Made by a program: the position numbers and the translations under genes. From Acidobacteriota bacterium (lineage in GTDB: Bacteria; Acidobacteriota; Blastocatellia; UBA7656), in contig JBBPIG010000027.1 of assembly GCA_038040445.1 (NCBI GenBank), positions 1 through 44,813 of the forward strand: 44,813 nt of DNA. Reading direction: 5' to 3'. Positions within the stretch are counted from its first letter, which is position 1, and each line of letters begins with the position of its first letter. The notes below the pieces were generated by a model that had not been told where the DNA came from, ran no database searches, and worked only from the letters and a program-made list of their open reading frames with translations. Shown here piece by piece: positions 27,943 through 37,024 of this stretch.

Positions 27943-28707
27943 GTGCTGCCACGCGCACTGCGAAACATCAGAGATGGACTGCTGGGCCTGGCATATCCTG
28001 AACAGTGCCGTGTGTGCGGCGGCGCCGTGGAATCTTGGGACGACGGTGTAGCGTGCGCCGAATGCTGGGACGATCCAAACGTAACAAAACTTCTAAAGGA
28101 ATCTTTGTGCGCGAAGTGCGGCGTACCGGTGTCGAACGCCATAGTCGATGTTCAGGCGGCTACTCGGCCAGCCCGGCTTTGCGGAATGTGCGCGACGCTT
28201 CCGTTAACGTCGGCCCGCGCTTGTGGAGTTTATGCTGGCGCTCTCGAAGCCAGCGTTCTGTTCTTGAAGGTCACCCCTCACATCTGTCCTCGTCTGCGGG
28301 AAATCATCTGTCACACCTTGTCTGACCATCGCCAGGCGTTGGCTGGCGATGTAGTTGTGCCGGTCCCGCTGCATCGCCTTCGAGAGCGGCAGCGTGGATT
28401 CAATCAAGCGGCAATTATCGCCAGGCTGATCTCACGCGAGTTCAGCTTCCGTCTCGACGATCGCTCGATGCTGCGGACTAAACCTACCGAGCGGCATCGC
28501 ACAGGAATGGACGCGGCCGACCGCGCGCAGTCGGTCGAGCGAGCCTTCGAGGTCGCGAGGCCGCGGTTGATAGACGGCGCGTCCGTGCTGGTGGTCGACG
28601 ACGTGTACACGACTGGCAGCACTCTGTGCGCAGCGGCCCTCTCGCTGATCGAAGCAGGCGCTCGACAGGTTACCGCCCTAACCATCGCGCGAGTCGGGGA
28701 CAGGTGA
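27943..28707 (+). CDS. comF: ComF family protein (double zinc ribbon plus phosphoribosyltransferase fold)
   Basis: Residues ~15-85 form a split zinc ribbon with CRVCGG, CAEC, CAKCG and CGMC pairs; the rest is a type I phosphoribosyltransferase fold with VVPVPLHRLRERQRGFNQA and the PRPP loop LVVDDVYTTGSTLCAAA. In naturally competent species ComF helps import DNA; in others (GntX) the role is unclear. I take the GTG at 27943 with GGAGG at 7 nt spacing; the ATG 21 codons earlier has no ribosome-binding site. Confidence 0.88.
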   Translation: MLPRALRNIRDGLLGLAYPEQCRVCGGAVESWDDGVACAECWDDPNVTKLLKESLCAKCGVPVSNAIVDVQAATRPARLCGMCATLPLTSARACGVYAGALEASVLFLKVTPHICPRLREIICHTLSDHRQALAGDVVVPVPLHRLRERQRGFNQAAIIARLISREFSFRLDDRSMLRTKPTERHRTGMDAADRAQSVERAFEVARPRLIDGASVLVVDDVYTTGSTLCAAALSLIEAGARQVTALTIARVGDR

Positions 28708-28761
28708 TCAGCCGTAGACGGGCCTTGCTCCTGCCAGGGCAATCCCAGCATCCGACCAGAG

Positions 28762-29050
28762 GAAATCCGATAATTTGGATGCGAAGTTCATGGTTTTGGA
28801 TAATCTCCGGTATGACCACCGCAGGTCGTTCTCCTGCTTAGCTGGAAACGGTATAGCTGGTGGACTTATAATGGCGGGGGAATTAGGCCTGTCAGGGTAT
28901 GGTACTTGCTAAAATCAGACTCTCCCTTCAGTAATCATTAAACTTCGTCATAATGATCCGTTACGCCATCGGGAATTCATTTCTGTTGGTGCTTGGCCTA
29001 GTTCGATCCTAGATCAACCGGAACCAAAGGGTCACTTCTAGCTGCCTGTC
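28762..29050. repeat. ~290-bp dispersed repeat, copy 1
   Basis: Directly repeated at 30067-30359 with roughly 92-93% identity by eye: the first ~165 bases differ at only four positions, the rest at ~15 with small indels. It has no ORF. At 28816-28863 an outer CCACC/GGTGG helix encloses a GCAGG/CCTGC hairpin and an AGCT/AGCT hairpin, identical in both copies. The copy ends 66 bases before the ATG of the unknown ORF. The remaining gap 28708-28761 and 29051-29116 shows nothing recognisable. Confidence 0.9.
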
Positions 29051-29116
29051 CTCCAGGCGAAGTCTCCATTACAAAGTTCTGCAGACTGAGTTTCTAAACT
29101 ACTAGAGTGAGTAATT

Positions 29117-30004
29117 ATGAGCGGAACACACAAACAGAAAGGAAATCGAAGACGATCACTCCTCGGCAGAGCGATCCAACGGATTGGTGTTGTCATCCGT
29201 CAAATACGCAAACATTGGATCGTCTCACTGGGGGCATTCGTTGTACTGATTCTCGCAACAGCCAGCCAGTTCCTGTATCAGCTCTTTAAAGATCGGAATG
29301 AAGATCTTGCGAAAGGAACTATCCAAACTGGGTTCGCCGTTCTGATGCACACCGAGAGTCATGGACACGGCACTCTTGAAGTTGTCTGCTCGGACCCTAA
29401 AGAACGACCACCCGCCGATATCGATCTCGCAATTGACTGGCGGATAATGAATATCGGCAATACAAACAATCTGATTGTAGCATACTCTGTCGTTGTGAAA
29501 TCGGGTGATCGCCTTGTTAGGCTCCGGCGCATCGTCGTCCAGAGCCCGCATTATCTACTAAGACATCATGATGGCATCGTAGAATACACAGATATTTCAA
29601 ACACTTGCTTTGATAACGTGGCTCATTCGAGAGTTCTAACGCCGAGAGACTCTGTAGGCGGTTGGGTATTCTTCAAGGCAGATTTCCAAAACGATCACAG
29701 GTTCAGCATAGATCGCATTCACGTATATATAGTGGATCAATATTCAAAGTTGCACGTGATCGTACCCAAGAGGATAGCTGAAGACGAATACAACCAGCTA
29801 ACAGAAGGCACTGCGAAAACCACTCCCTCACGAAAGCGCGTGTCGTCGGGAGACGCAAGACTAAAGGAACCGATTGCGATAATACGAAACCGATTGCGAT
29901 CAAGGCGCGCCAAGAGTGCTCCTAGTCGCAGAAAAAGATGGATTAATACCAACAGGGCGGAATACAATACGATAGCCTTAAAAGCGAGAAGACTCGACCG
30001 CTAA
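29117..30004 (+). CDS. Single-pass membrane protein of unknown function, AT-richer than neighbours
   Basis: A 295-residue protein I do not recognise. A basic N-terminus (HKQKGNRRRS) precedes one transmembrane helix (IVSLGAFVVLILATASQFLY), then a beta-rich domain of ~170 residues (ADIDLAIDWRIMNIGNTNNL, IVAYSVVVKSGDRLVRLRRI, FSIDRIHVYIVDQYSKLHVI) and a very basic C-terminal tail (RNRLRSRRAKSAPSRRKRW). The topology rule places the basic head inside and the beta domain outside. Base composition and codons look distinctly AT-richer than flanking genes, and the gene is bracketed by direct repeats, so horizontal origin is likely. Start has only a weak GAGTGAG. Confidence 0.6.
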   Translation: MSGTHKQKGNRRRSLLGRAIQRIGVVIRQIRKHWIVSLGAFVVLILATASQFLYQLFKDRNEDLAKGTIQTGFAVLMHTESHGHGTLEVVCSDPKERPPADIDLAIDWRIMNIGNTNNLIVAYSVVVKSGDRLVRLRRIVVQSPHYLLRHHDGIVEYTDISNTCFDNVAHSRVLTPRDSVGGWVFFKADFQNDHRFSIDRIHVYIVDQYSKLHVIVPKRIAEDEYNQLTEGTAKTTPSRKRVSSGDARLKEPIAIIRNRLRSRRAKSAPSRRKRWINTNRAEYNTIALKARRLDR

Positions 30005-30066
30005 CCAGCCGGTATCTCAACAGTTCTTTGACCTATTTGCCTCTCAACCTGGAAATCCCCTTCCAA

Positions 30067-30359
30067 GAAATCCAATAATTTGGATGCGAAGTTCATGGTT
30101 TTGGATAATCTCCGGTATGACCACCGCAGGTCGTTCTCCTGCTTAGCTGGAAACGGTATAGCTGGTGGACTTATGATGTCGGGTGAATTAGGCCTGTCAG
30201 GGTATGGTACTTGCTAAAATCAGACTCTCGCACCTTCAGTAATCATAAGACTTCGTCATAATCATTCGTTACGTCATTGGAAATCCATTTCTGTGGGTGC
30301 TTGGCCTAGTCCGATCTTAGATCAACCGGAACCAAAGGGTCACTTCTTAGCTGTTTGTC
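30067..30359. repeat. ~290-bp dispersed repeat, copy 2
   Basis: Same orientation as copy 1, 1305 bases further on. It begins with a perfect ATCCAA-TAAT-TTGGAT palindrome (one mismatch in copy 1) and contains the identical 48-base structured core at 30121-30168. It lies in the long leader in front of the TonB-receptor gene. Nothing recognisable in 30005-30066. Confidence 0.9.
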
Positions 30360-30377
30360 GTTCTTGAACAAGCATGA

Positions 30378-30473
30378 ATGTTTGAGGCGCTCGGTCTCAA
30401 ACATCAATTATCAATGGTCGACCGATTCTCAGGCGCAAAACAGGCACGCAGTCCGATAGCGGGCTACCTGTTT
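30378..30473 (+). promoter_or_regulatory. Two leader hairpins upstream of the Oar-like receptor
   Basis: ATGTTTGAG/CTCAAACAT (30378-30404) is a perfect 9-bp stem with a 9-base loop. AAACAGG/CCTGTTT (30438-30473) closes a 22-base loop and is followed by TTTCTTTT, like an intrinsic terminator or attenuator. The receptor's AGGAGGAGA ribosome-binding site comes 35 bases later. They suggest control in the leader; mechanism unknown. Confidence 0.5.
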
Positions 30474-30523
30474 CTTTTGAGACTCCCGGACGGCCCCTCA
30501 AATCCATTAGGAGGAGAATCTAG

Positions 30524-33500
30524 ATGAGAAAGAAAAAAGTGCTAGCTAGAGTAGTAATCTGCACACTCTCAACTCTGCTAATATTGGGCTCATTTAGCGG
30601 TTTGGGTAGCGCGCAGGTTACCACCACCGGCCGAATAAGCGGCACGGTGATGGATCAGCAAGGCGCAGTGCTACGCAATGCCGAGGTTGTCGTTAGGAAC
30701 AATGAGACCGGCGCGGAATACAAGGCCCAATCTGGTGACGAAGGCACCTTCTTCATCTCTGCCTTGCCGGTATCGACTTATACCGTGACGGTTACCGCTC
30801 AGGGGTTCAAACAGACCAAGGTAACAGATGTAAAAATCGAAGTGGGTAAGTCGGCAACCGTCGAAGTCAAGCTCGAAGTCGGCGCAGCCAGCGAGTCGGT
30901 CACGGTTACCGGCGGGGCTGAAGTCCTGCAAAGGGACTCCACCAATATCGGCTCAATTATCTCCGGCCGCCAGATCACCGAGCTGCCGTTCACCTCGCGT
31001 GATGCTCTTGATTTGGTGCTGACGCTTCCGGGCACGACCACACCAGGCCGCCCGCGTTCTTCTTCGATAAATGGCCTGCCTAAGGGCGCGCTGTTCATCA
31101 CCCTCGACGGCATCAATGCTCAGGACAACTTCAATCGGACTGGTGATGCGTTCTTCACCTACATCCGTCCTCGCATTGACGCCATAGAACAGGTGGAGGT
31201 TTCAACGTCTACTCCGGGCGCCGAAGCTGCGGCGGGCGGCGCGGTACACATTCGGTTCATCACCAAGGGTGGTTCGAACGACTACCACGGCGGTGCGTAC
31301 TGGTACAATCGCCAGAAGGGCTTCAATGCCAACTACTACTTCAACAACCTGACCGGCATCGAGCGCGCGCCGATTAGGTTGGATCAGTGGGGAATCAAGG
31401 CAGGCGGACCGATCACCCCCTGGCTCAAAGACCGCGCATGGTTCTTTGTTAACTACGAAGAATTCAGGTTGCCCGAAGCGACTGTGCGCACTCGCGTCAT
31501 CCTGACCCCCGAGGCGCAAGCGGGAATCTTCCGCTATCCTGGAGGACCTGCGAGCGGTGTAAATCTGTTAGCGCTCGCGGCGTCGAAAGGATTCACGGGG
31601 ACTTTCGATCCTACAATAGCGAAGATCCTTGCCGACATTCGCAGTTCGACGTCGGCGGGCGTGGTCAAAGCACAATCGGATCCGAACTTCCAGAATTTCG
31701 TCTTCACGAATACGGGAGGACAGCTTCGACGTTTCCCCACAATTCGTGTGGACTTCAACGTGACCAGCAAGCATCACGTCGAAGCCATCTACAACTTCCA
31801 GGATTTCGCATCCAGGGTGGACTTCCTCAATGGCGTTGATCCAGCTTTCCCGGCGCCAATGCCGCAGATTCTTGGAAGCCAGGCATCCAATCGTTTCTCA
31901 CTTTCAACGGCGCTGCGCTCACAGCTTACTTCGACCGTCGTAAACGAGGCGCGCTTCGGCCTGACCGGCGGGACGGTGGTGTTCTTCCCTGAACCCAATG
32001 CGGGCTCCTTTGCACCCTTTGGCGGTGTGTCGATGATCTTCCCTGGCGCACTGGCCAACCCCCAGTCGCTCGACAGCAATTCTCGGCGTAACTCTCCTGT
32101 CCAGCAGTTCAATGATAACCTCTCCTGGACCAGGGGCAATCACAATCTCAACTTTGGGGCTGCGTATAACAGAGCGAGTTCGTTCGCCCAGAACTCTGGT
32201 GGCCCCCTGGTTCCTCAAGTGAGTTTTGATGTGGTGGCAACCGATACTGCCACTTCGATATTCACTACTGCAAACTTCCCGGGTGCTGACGCCGCAACGA
32301 TAGCCAATGCCAGGGGAATCTATGCGCTGCTGACAGGCCGGCTATCGCAAGCCGCATTCAACGCCAAGCTCGACGAGACGACAAAGAAGTATTCACTGAA
32401 CGAGACGACGATCGAGCGCAACAGCGTTCACGGCTATGGCTTCTACTTCCAGGATTACTACAAATTCCGCCCGAACCTCAGCCTCAACTATGGACTGCGC
32501 TGGGAAGCCGCGATTTCGCCGCGTCACAACAATGGTGTCTACACCAGGCCGACGGGCGTGTTCGGCGTAAGCGGAGAGGGTAATCTGTTCAAACCAGGCG
32601 TCACACCTGGCGCGGCGACTACCTACGTCCGGGTCGACAAGAATACGAAGGCGTTTGAGGACGATCGCAACAACTGGGCGCCGAGCTTCGGCATCGCGTG
32701 GAGTCCGAATTTCAAGTCGGGCATACTCAAGCGCATACTCGGCGAAAACGACAGGACGGTCATTCGCGGCGCCTATTCGATTTCGTATGTGGTCGGCGGT
32801 TTCGCCGATTACAACGGCATATGGAACGGTAACACGGGCCTCAGCCGAAACATAAGCCTGCTTAACGGCAGAGATTTCGTAGCGGGCAGTCTCCTCTTGC
32901 GAAACGGCCTGCCGCCCTTCACTGCTCCGGCTGACCCGGTCTACCCATTGGCATCCGCCGTGGGTGTCCAGGCTCGGGACTTCAATCCGAACCTTAAGGT
33001 GCCCTATGTCCAGTCGTGGAATTTCGGCATCCAGCGCGAGCTTACCAGGGACACTGTCTTTGAAGCTCGCTATGTTGGAAACCATTCGATAGGGCTTGGC
33101 AGGCAGTACACCATCAACGAGGTGAACATCTTTGAGAATGGATTCCTCCCGGAGTTCATCGCGGCGCAGAACAACCTGAAGCTCAACGGAGGCACGAGTT
33201 TCCGCAACCTTGGGCTGCCTGGGCAAGTGGCACTGCCGATATTTGAGAAGTCGTTCGGGACGACGGCAAGTGGTCTGGCCAACTTCACGAACGCGACCTT
33301 TATACAGTTGCTCAATCAAGGTCAGGCCGGGAACGTCGCCAACCGACTGGGCAATGTAACAGGAGCAGTAGGGTTCCAGGCAAATCGGATAGCTGGGGGA
33401 CTGGCTGCAAATCTGTTCATCGCCAATCCGTCGGTGATGGGCGCGAATGCTCTACTGGCGACAAACAGCGGCAGCAGCACCTACAGTGCTCTCCAGGTTG

Positions 33501-34330
33501 AATTGCGCAGACGATTTTCGCGCGGGCTTACGCTCAATGGTAATTACACCTGGGCTCACGCGCTTACGAACACGTTCGCCGCTCAACCACACACGTTGCG
33601 CAATGAGGGGATGGACAAAGGGCCTTCACCCTGGGACATCCGCCATTCGTTCAAGGTCAGCTACACTTATGATCTGCCAATCGGCGCGGGCCACAGGTTG
33701 GATTACAAGGGCCCGGGCAATGTCGTTGGCAAGGTGCTGGAAGGCTGGGCGACGGATGGTATCATCCGATGGACAAGCGGCCGCGTGTTTCCGCTCGACG
33801 GCGGTCGCGCTACTGCCAACCAGTTCGAATCGGGTGTTAATCTGGTCGGCATAAGCATCCAGGAGCTACAGAAGCTGGTGGCGATTCGAAAGCAGCCTCT
33901 GGACGCAACTCGCGGCACGGTCTTCTGGCTTCCGGACGATATCGTTCAGAACACTCTGAAAGCGTTCGGCCTGGTGGCCGGTACGCCGACGGGAAGATAC
34001 ATCGCTCCGCCGACGACACCGGGCAAGTTCGGTACCTATCTCTTCCTGTATGGCCCGGAGTTCTTCCGCGCCGACTTGAGCATTGTCAAAAAGACGCGAG
34101 TAACCGAGCGCGCGAATGTAGAGTTCCGCGCAGAGTTCTTGAATGCGTTTAATAACCAGAACTTCCTGATCGGCAATGTTGGCGCGGGTGACGTAGCCAA
34201 CGCTGATTCCAACAGGGTAACGGTTAGCAGTCTCAACTTCGGACAAACGACTCACGCTTACCGAGACCTTTCAACCACCAACGATCCAGGCGGACGCTTG
34301 ATGCAGCTCGTCCTCAGGGTCAACTTCTAA
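30524..34330 (+). CDS. Oar-like TonB-dependent receptor with carboxypeptidase-regulatory-like domain
   Basis: A 1268-residue outer-membrane protein. A signal peptide (LSTLLILGSFSGLGSAQ) is followed by a CarboxypepD_reg-like beta-sandwich (GRISGTVMDQQGAVLRNAEV, ISALPVSTYTVTVTAQGFKQ), a plug domain (SVTVTGGAEVLQRDS, RQITELPFTSRDALDLVLTL, ITLDGINAQDNF, IRFITKGGSNDYHGG) and a large beta-barrel (WNFGIQRELTRDTVFEARYV, RRFSRGLTLNGNYTWAHALT, FRAEFLNAFNNQNF). It ends in LVLRVNF, the terminal aromatic used for barrel assembly. Such acidobacterial receptors are thought to take up large polymers or peptides; the ligand here is unknown. Strong AGGAGGAGA; terminator-like hairpin after the stop. Confidence 0.93.
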   Translation: MRKKKVLARVVICTLSTLLILGSFSGLGSAQVTTTGRISGTVMDQQGAVLRNAEVVVRNNETGAEYKAQSGDEGTFFISALPVSTYTVTVTAQGFKQTKVTDVKIEVGKSATVEVKLEVGAASESVTVTGGAEVLQRDSTNIGSIISGRQITELPFTSRDALDLVLTLPGTTTPGRPRSSSINGLPKGALFITLDGINAQDNFNRTGDAFFTYIRPRIDAIEQVEVSTSTPGAEAAAGGAVHIRFITKGGSNDYHGGAYWYNRQKGFNANYYFNNLTGIERAPIRLDQWGIKAGGPITPWLKDRAWFFVNYEEFRLPEATVRTRVILTPEAQAGIFRYPGGPASGVNLLALAASKGFTGTFDPTIAKILADIRSSTSAGVVKAQSDPNFQNFVFTNTGGQLRRFPTIRVDFNVTSKHHVEAIYNFQDFASRVDFLNGVDPAFPAPMPQILGSQASNRFSLSTALRSQLTSTVVNEARFGLTGGTVVFFPEPNAGSFAPFGGVSMIFPGALANPQSLDSNSRRNSPVQQFNDNLSWTRGNHNLNFGAAYNRASSFAQNSGGPLVPQVSFDVVATDTATSIFTTANFPGADAATIANARGIYALLTGRLSQAAFNAKLDETTKKYSLNETTIERNSVHGYGFYFQDYYKFRPNLSLNYGLRWEAAISPRHNNGVYTRPTGVFGVSGEGNLFKPGVTPGAATTYVRVDKNTKAFEDDRNNWAPSFGIAWSPNFKSGILKRILGENDRTVIRGAYSISYVVGGFADYNGIWNGNTGLSRNISLLNGRDFVAGSLLLRNGLPPFTAPADPVYPLASAVGVQARDFNPNLKVPYVQSWNFGIQRELTRDTVFEARYVGNHSIGLGRQYTINEVNIFENGFLPEFIAAQNNLKLNGGTSFRNLGLPGQVALPIFEKSFGTTASGLANFTNATFIQLLNQGQAGNVANRLGNVTGAVGFQANRIAGGLAANLFIANPSVMGANALLATNSGSSTYSALQVELRRRFSRGLTLNGNYTWAHALTNTFAAQPHTLRNEGMDKGPSPWDIRHSFKVSYTYDLPIGAGHRLDYKGPGNVVGKVLEGWATDGIIRWTSGRVFPLDGGRATANQFESGVNLVGISIQELQKLVAIRKQPLDATRGTVFWLPDDIVQNTLKAFGLVAGTPTGRYIAPPTTPGKFGTYLFLYGPEFFRADLSIVKKTRVTERANVEFRAEFLNAFNNQNFLIGNVGAGDVANADSNRVTVSSLNFGQTTHAYRDLSTTNDPGGRLMQLVLRVNF

Positions 34331-34352
34331 TCGAACGATCACAATAGGGTAG

Positions 34353-34385
34353 GAAACGGGAGCGCGCCCGAGGCGCTCCCGTTTC
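34353..34385 (+). terminator. Strong hairpin after the receptor gene
   Basis: A perfect 12-bp stem GAAACGGGAGCG/CGCTCCCGTTTC with a 9-base loop, 23 bases after the receptor stop. The T-rich tract is short (the stem ends GTTTCTACT), so it may be a leaky terminator or an mRNA-stabilising stem that lowers expression of the next gene. Confidence 0.8.
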
Positions 34386-34401
34386 TACTAGAGGATGTCG
34401 T

Positions 34402-35589
34402 ATGAAGCTGCGGTTCCCTACGAGTCAAGCCCTACACATCCTTCTGGGTATCTTCTGCCTGGCTTTTGTAGCGAATGCTCAACTGGGCATAAGGGGCCAG
34501 ATGTTCATGCCCGACGGGTCGCCCATCCAAAAGCCGACGCGACTCACCTTGCTCACAGACAACGGCATGCGCACTGAGATCTTTTACACAGACTCAAACG
34601 GGAGAATCGCCCTCCCGCGCATCAACGTCCCTTACACGATCTTGGTCGAAACAGACGGAGAGAGCTACGAGACGACTACTGTGTCATTCAATCCGGTCCA
34701 CGCAGGTAATTACATAGTCGTTAATTTAAGGCCGCTCACCGCTGCCAACCCTTCCAAACCCGGAACAGTAAAAGCCGACGCGTTAGGCGCTAACGTTTCT
34801 CCAAAAGCCAAACTGGCTTATGAAGAAGCGACGAAGCTGCTACAGGCTGGAAAGTATGATGAAGCTTCGGAGCTCCTCAAGCGGGTCATCTCGCTTCAGC
34901 CGGATTACGTACAGGCTCACAACGACCTGGGCGCCGTTTTCATGAAACTTGATCAGCTCGACAAAGCCGAGGAAACGTTGCGCCATGCGATCAAGCTCAA
35001 CGACAGATGGTACCTTCCTCAGCTAAATCTCGGGGTCGTTCTTAACCGCCAGCGCAAACACAAAGAGGCCGCCAAGCTGCTCACCAATCTCCGAAACAAC
35101 CATCCGGATCAGACAAAAATTCACCCTCCGCTTGTCGAAGCATTGATCGAAGCGCACGAGTGGCGTCAAGCCGAAGAAGAGTTAGGGAAAGCGCTCGCTG
35201 TGAAAGGCGCAGACGCGGTGGACCTGAAGATCAAGCTGGGCATGGTCACCTTGAGGCAAAATAAGTTCGACGCGGCGGTGACCGCTTTTCGCGAGGCAAC
35301 TTTCGCCGAACCTGAGAATGCGCTCGCTCAGTTCAATCTCGGCGCCGCCCTGCTTGAGAGTGGCAACCTCGACGAAGCAGAAACAGCGTTGCGTCTTGCA
35401 TATAGGATCGAGGGCGCCAAGGTGCCCGGCGCACAATTGCAATTGGGTCAGCTCTACTTCCGCAAGAAGAATTATCCGAAAGCGATCGAGGCATTCGAAA
35501 CTTATCTACGCGATCTCCCAAACGCTCCCAACGCGGGTCAAGTCAAAGAGGCCGTTGAGAAGCTCCGCCAGGCGCTTAACAAACCTTGA
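34402..35589 (+). CDS. Secreted tetratricopeptide-repeat protein
   Basis: 395 residues with a signal peptide (ILLGIFCLAFVANA). Residues ~28-115 form a carboxypeptidase-regulatory-like beta domain (RGQMFMPDGSPIQKPTRLTL, YTILVETDGESYETTTVSFN), then at least six TPR units, e.g. AKLAYEEATKLLQAGKYDEA, AHNDLGAVFMKLDQLDKAEE and AQFNLGAALLESGNLDEAET. It is probably periplasmic and partners the Oar-like receptor directly upstream, as this pair recurs in acidobacteria. Expression is probably set below that of the receptor by the intervening hairpin. Confidence 0.88.
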   Translation: MKLRFPTSQALHILLGIFCLAFVANAQLGIRGQMFMPDGSPIQKPTRLTLLTDNGMRTEIFYTDSNGRIALPRINVPYTILVETDGESYETTTVSFNPVHAGNYIVVNLRPLTAANPSKPGTVKADALGANVSPKAKLAYEEATKLLQAGKYDEASELLKRVISLQPDYVQAHNDLGAVFMKLDQLDKAEETLRHAIKLNDRWYLPQLNLGVVLNRQRKHKEAAKLLTNLRNNHPDQTKIHPPLVEALIEAHEWRQAEEELGKALAVKGADAVDLKIKLGMVTLRQNKFDAAVTAFREATFAEPENALAQFNLGAALLESGNLDEAETALRLAYRIEGAKVPGAQLQLGQLYFRKKNYPKAIEAFETYLRDLPNAPNAGQVKEAVEKLRQALNKP

Positions 35590-35674
35590 GCCGCGAGTAA
35601 GTAATTTCCGCCTGAATCGCCTTCCGGCTACAACCGGTCCACACTTGGTTTTGCCTGTTTGCCTATCCCTTTGA

Positions 35675-36982
35675 TTAGCCATGCTGCGCTGAGTCCGCCT
35701 CGGTTGGTTCTCCAGCCATCGCCCCCTGGGCGACCAATATCGGCACTGCCTCGCGGCGAAGGTGCGGCAGTCTCGACCAAAAGAATAGCGACGCCACAAT
35801 GCACAAAGCTCCGCCGCCGGCCACCGTCGCTGGAGCACCGATGCGGGCGGCCACGGCGCCGGCCAGCAGGCTTCCAAACGGCGCCATTCCCATCAAGCTC
35901 ATCGAGTAGAAACTCATCAAGCGGCCGCGCATTCCGTCCGGCGCCATCGTCTGCACAAGGGTGTTCGACGCCGACATCTGAAGGATCAACGCGAAGCCGA
36001 CCGGCACCAGCAACACTGCCGAGATGATCAGATTTCGCGACAGCGAGAATAGAATCAGCATCGAGCCCAGTGCCGCAACGCTCAGCGCCACGACCCGGCC
36101 AAGCCCTTCAACATGACGCCGCGCAGCAAGCGTCAACGCGCCCGCAAGGGCTCCCGCCCCCGCCGCTCCAAGCAACACGCCGAGCGCCCGCGGACCGCCT
36201 TTCAAAACCTCGCTGGCGAAGATCGGCATCAGCACGATGTAAGGCAAACCGAATATGCTGACGAAAGCGACCAGCAAGAGTAGAGCGCGAACAGGACTCG
36301 TGTGAAGCACATAGTCGAATCCTTCTTTGAGATGGGAGAAAGCCGATCCGGAAGCGGGACCCGCGCTCTCTCTGCCCACTCGAATCGCAAACAGCCCGCC
36401 GATGACCGCGAGATAGCTGATTCCGTTTATCAGGAAGCACGGCCCTTCGCCAAGCCATCCCACCAGCAACCCTGCCAGAGCCGGACCCAGCACGCGCGAG
36501 CCTTGAATCATTGACGAGTTCAGGGCGATTGCGTTCATCAAGTCTTCCCTGCCGACAAGCTCGACCATGAAAGACTGACGGGTCGGTAGATCGAACGCGT
36601 TCACTATGCCGAGCAGGATTGCGAGCGCGAATACCCCTTGCACGGTGACGAGACCGCCGATCGTTAGCACAGCTAATGCAAACGCCTGAAGCATCGCCAA
36701 TGTTTGAGTAATGATGACGATTCGATGGCGGCTGTGCCGGTCGGCCATAACACCGCCCAGCGGAGCCAAAAGGAAAACGGGAACCTGCCCGGCAAACCCT
36801 ACCAATCCAAGAAGCCATGCAGACCCGGTGAGTCGATAGATCAGCCAGCTCTGCGCAACGCTTTGCATCCACGTGCCGGTGAACGATACGAGCATGCCGA
36901 AGTAGTAGATTCGGTAGTTGCGGTGACGAAGCGCTCGAACAGCTTCGTGGATCCGCCGCGCATTCGGTTTTCCGTCCGTCAC
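35675..36982 (-). CDS. MFS transporter, EntS/MFS_3-type exporter
   Basis: 435 residues with 12 predicted helices. The GTG at 36982 has GAGGAGG 4-5 nt upstream; the longer frame would translate a palindromic repeat. Family marks: LRHRNYRIYYFGMLVSFTGT, WMQSVAQSWLIYRLTGSAWL, the loop GGVMADRHSRHRIVIITQ, and AFDLPTRQSFMVELVGREDL, all typical of the enterobactin-exporter-like MFS_3 group. A second-half loop reads QTMAPDGMRGRLMSFYSMSL. Substrate unknown; siderophore or drug export are the usual roles. It is convergent with the TPR gene, 85 bases apart. Confidence 0.9.
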   Translation of the reverse strand: MTDGKPNARRIHEAVRALRHRNYRIYYFGMLVSFTGTWMQSVAQSWLIYRLTGSAWLLGLVGFAGQVPVFLLAPLGGVMADRHSRHRIVIITQTLAMLQAFALAVLTIGGLVTVQGVFALAILLGIVNAFDLPTRQSFMVELVGREDLMNAIALNSSMIQGSRVLGPALAGLLVGWLGEGPCFLINGISYLAVIGGLFAIRVGRESAGPASGSAFSHLKEGFDYVLHTSPVRALLLLVAFVSIFGLPYIVLMPIFASEVLKGGPRALGVLLGAAGAGALAGALTLAARRHVEGLGRVVALSVAALGSMLILFSLSRNLIISAVLLVPVGFALILQMSASNTLVQTMAPDGMRGRLMSFYSMSLMGMAPFGSLLAGAVAARIGAPATVAGGGALCIVASLFFWSRLPHLRREAVPILVAQGAMAGEPTEADSAQHG

Positions 36983-37024
36983 TGTGCCTCCTCTTAAACC
37001 CGCGAGCTGTTTCGCTTCCCGGTA

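Noticed and set aside
28762-30359. Insertion sequence or transposon
   Set aside because: No transposase, terminal inverted repeats or target duplication; the flanks are direct repeats in long leaders.
32393-33319. 308-residue minus-strand frame inside the TonB receptor
   Set aside because: Shadow of the receptor's barrel coding sequence; no recognisable protein features.
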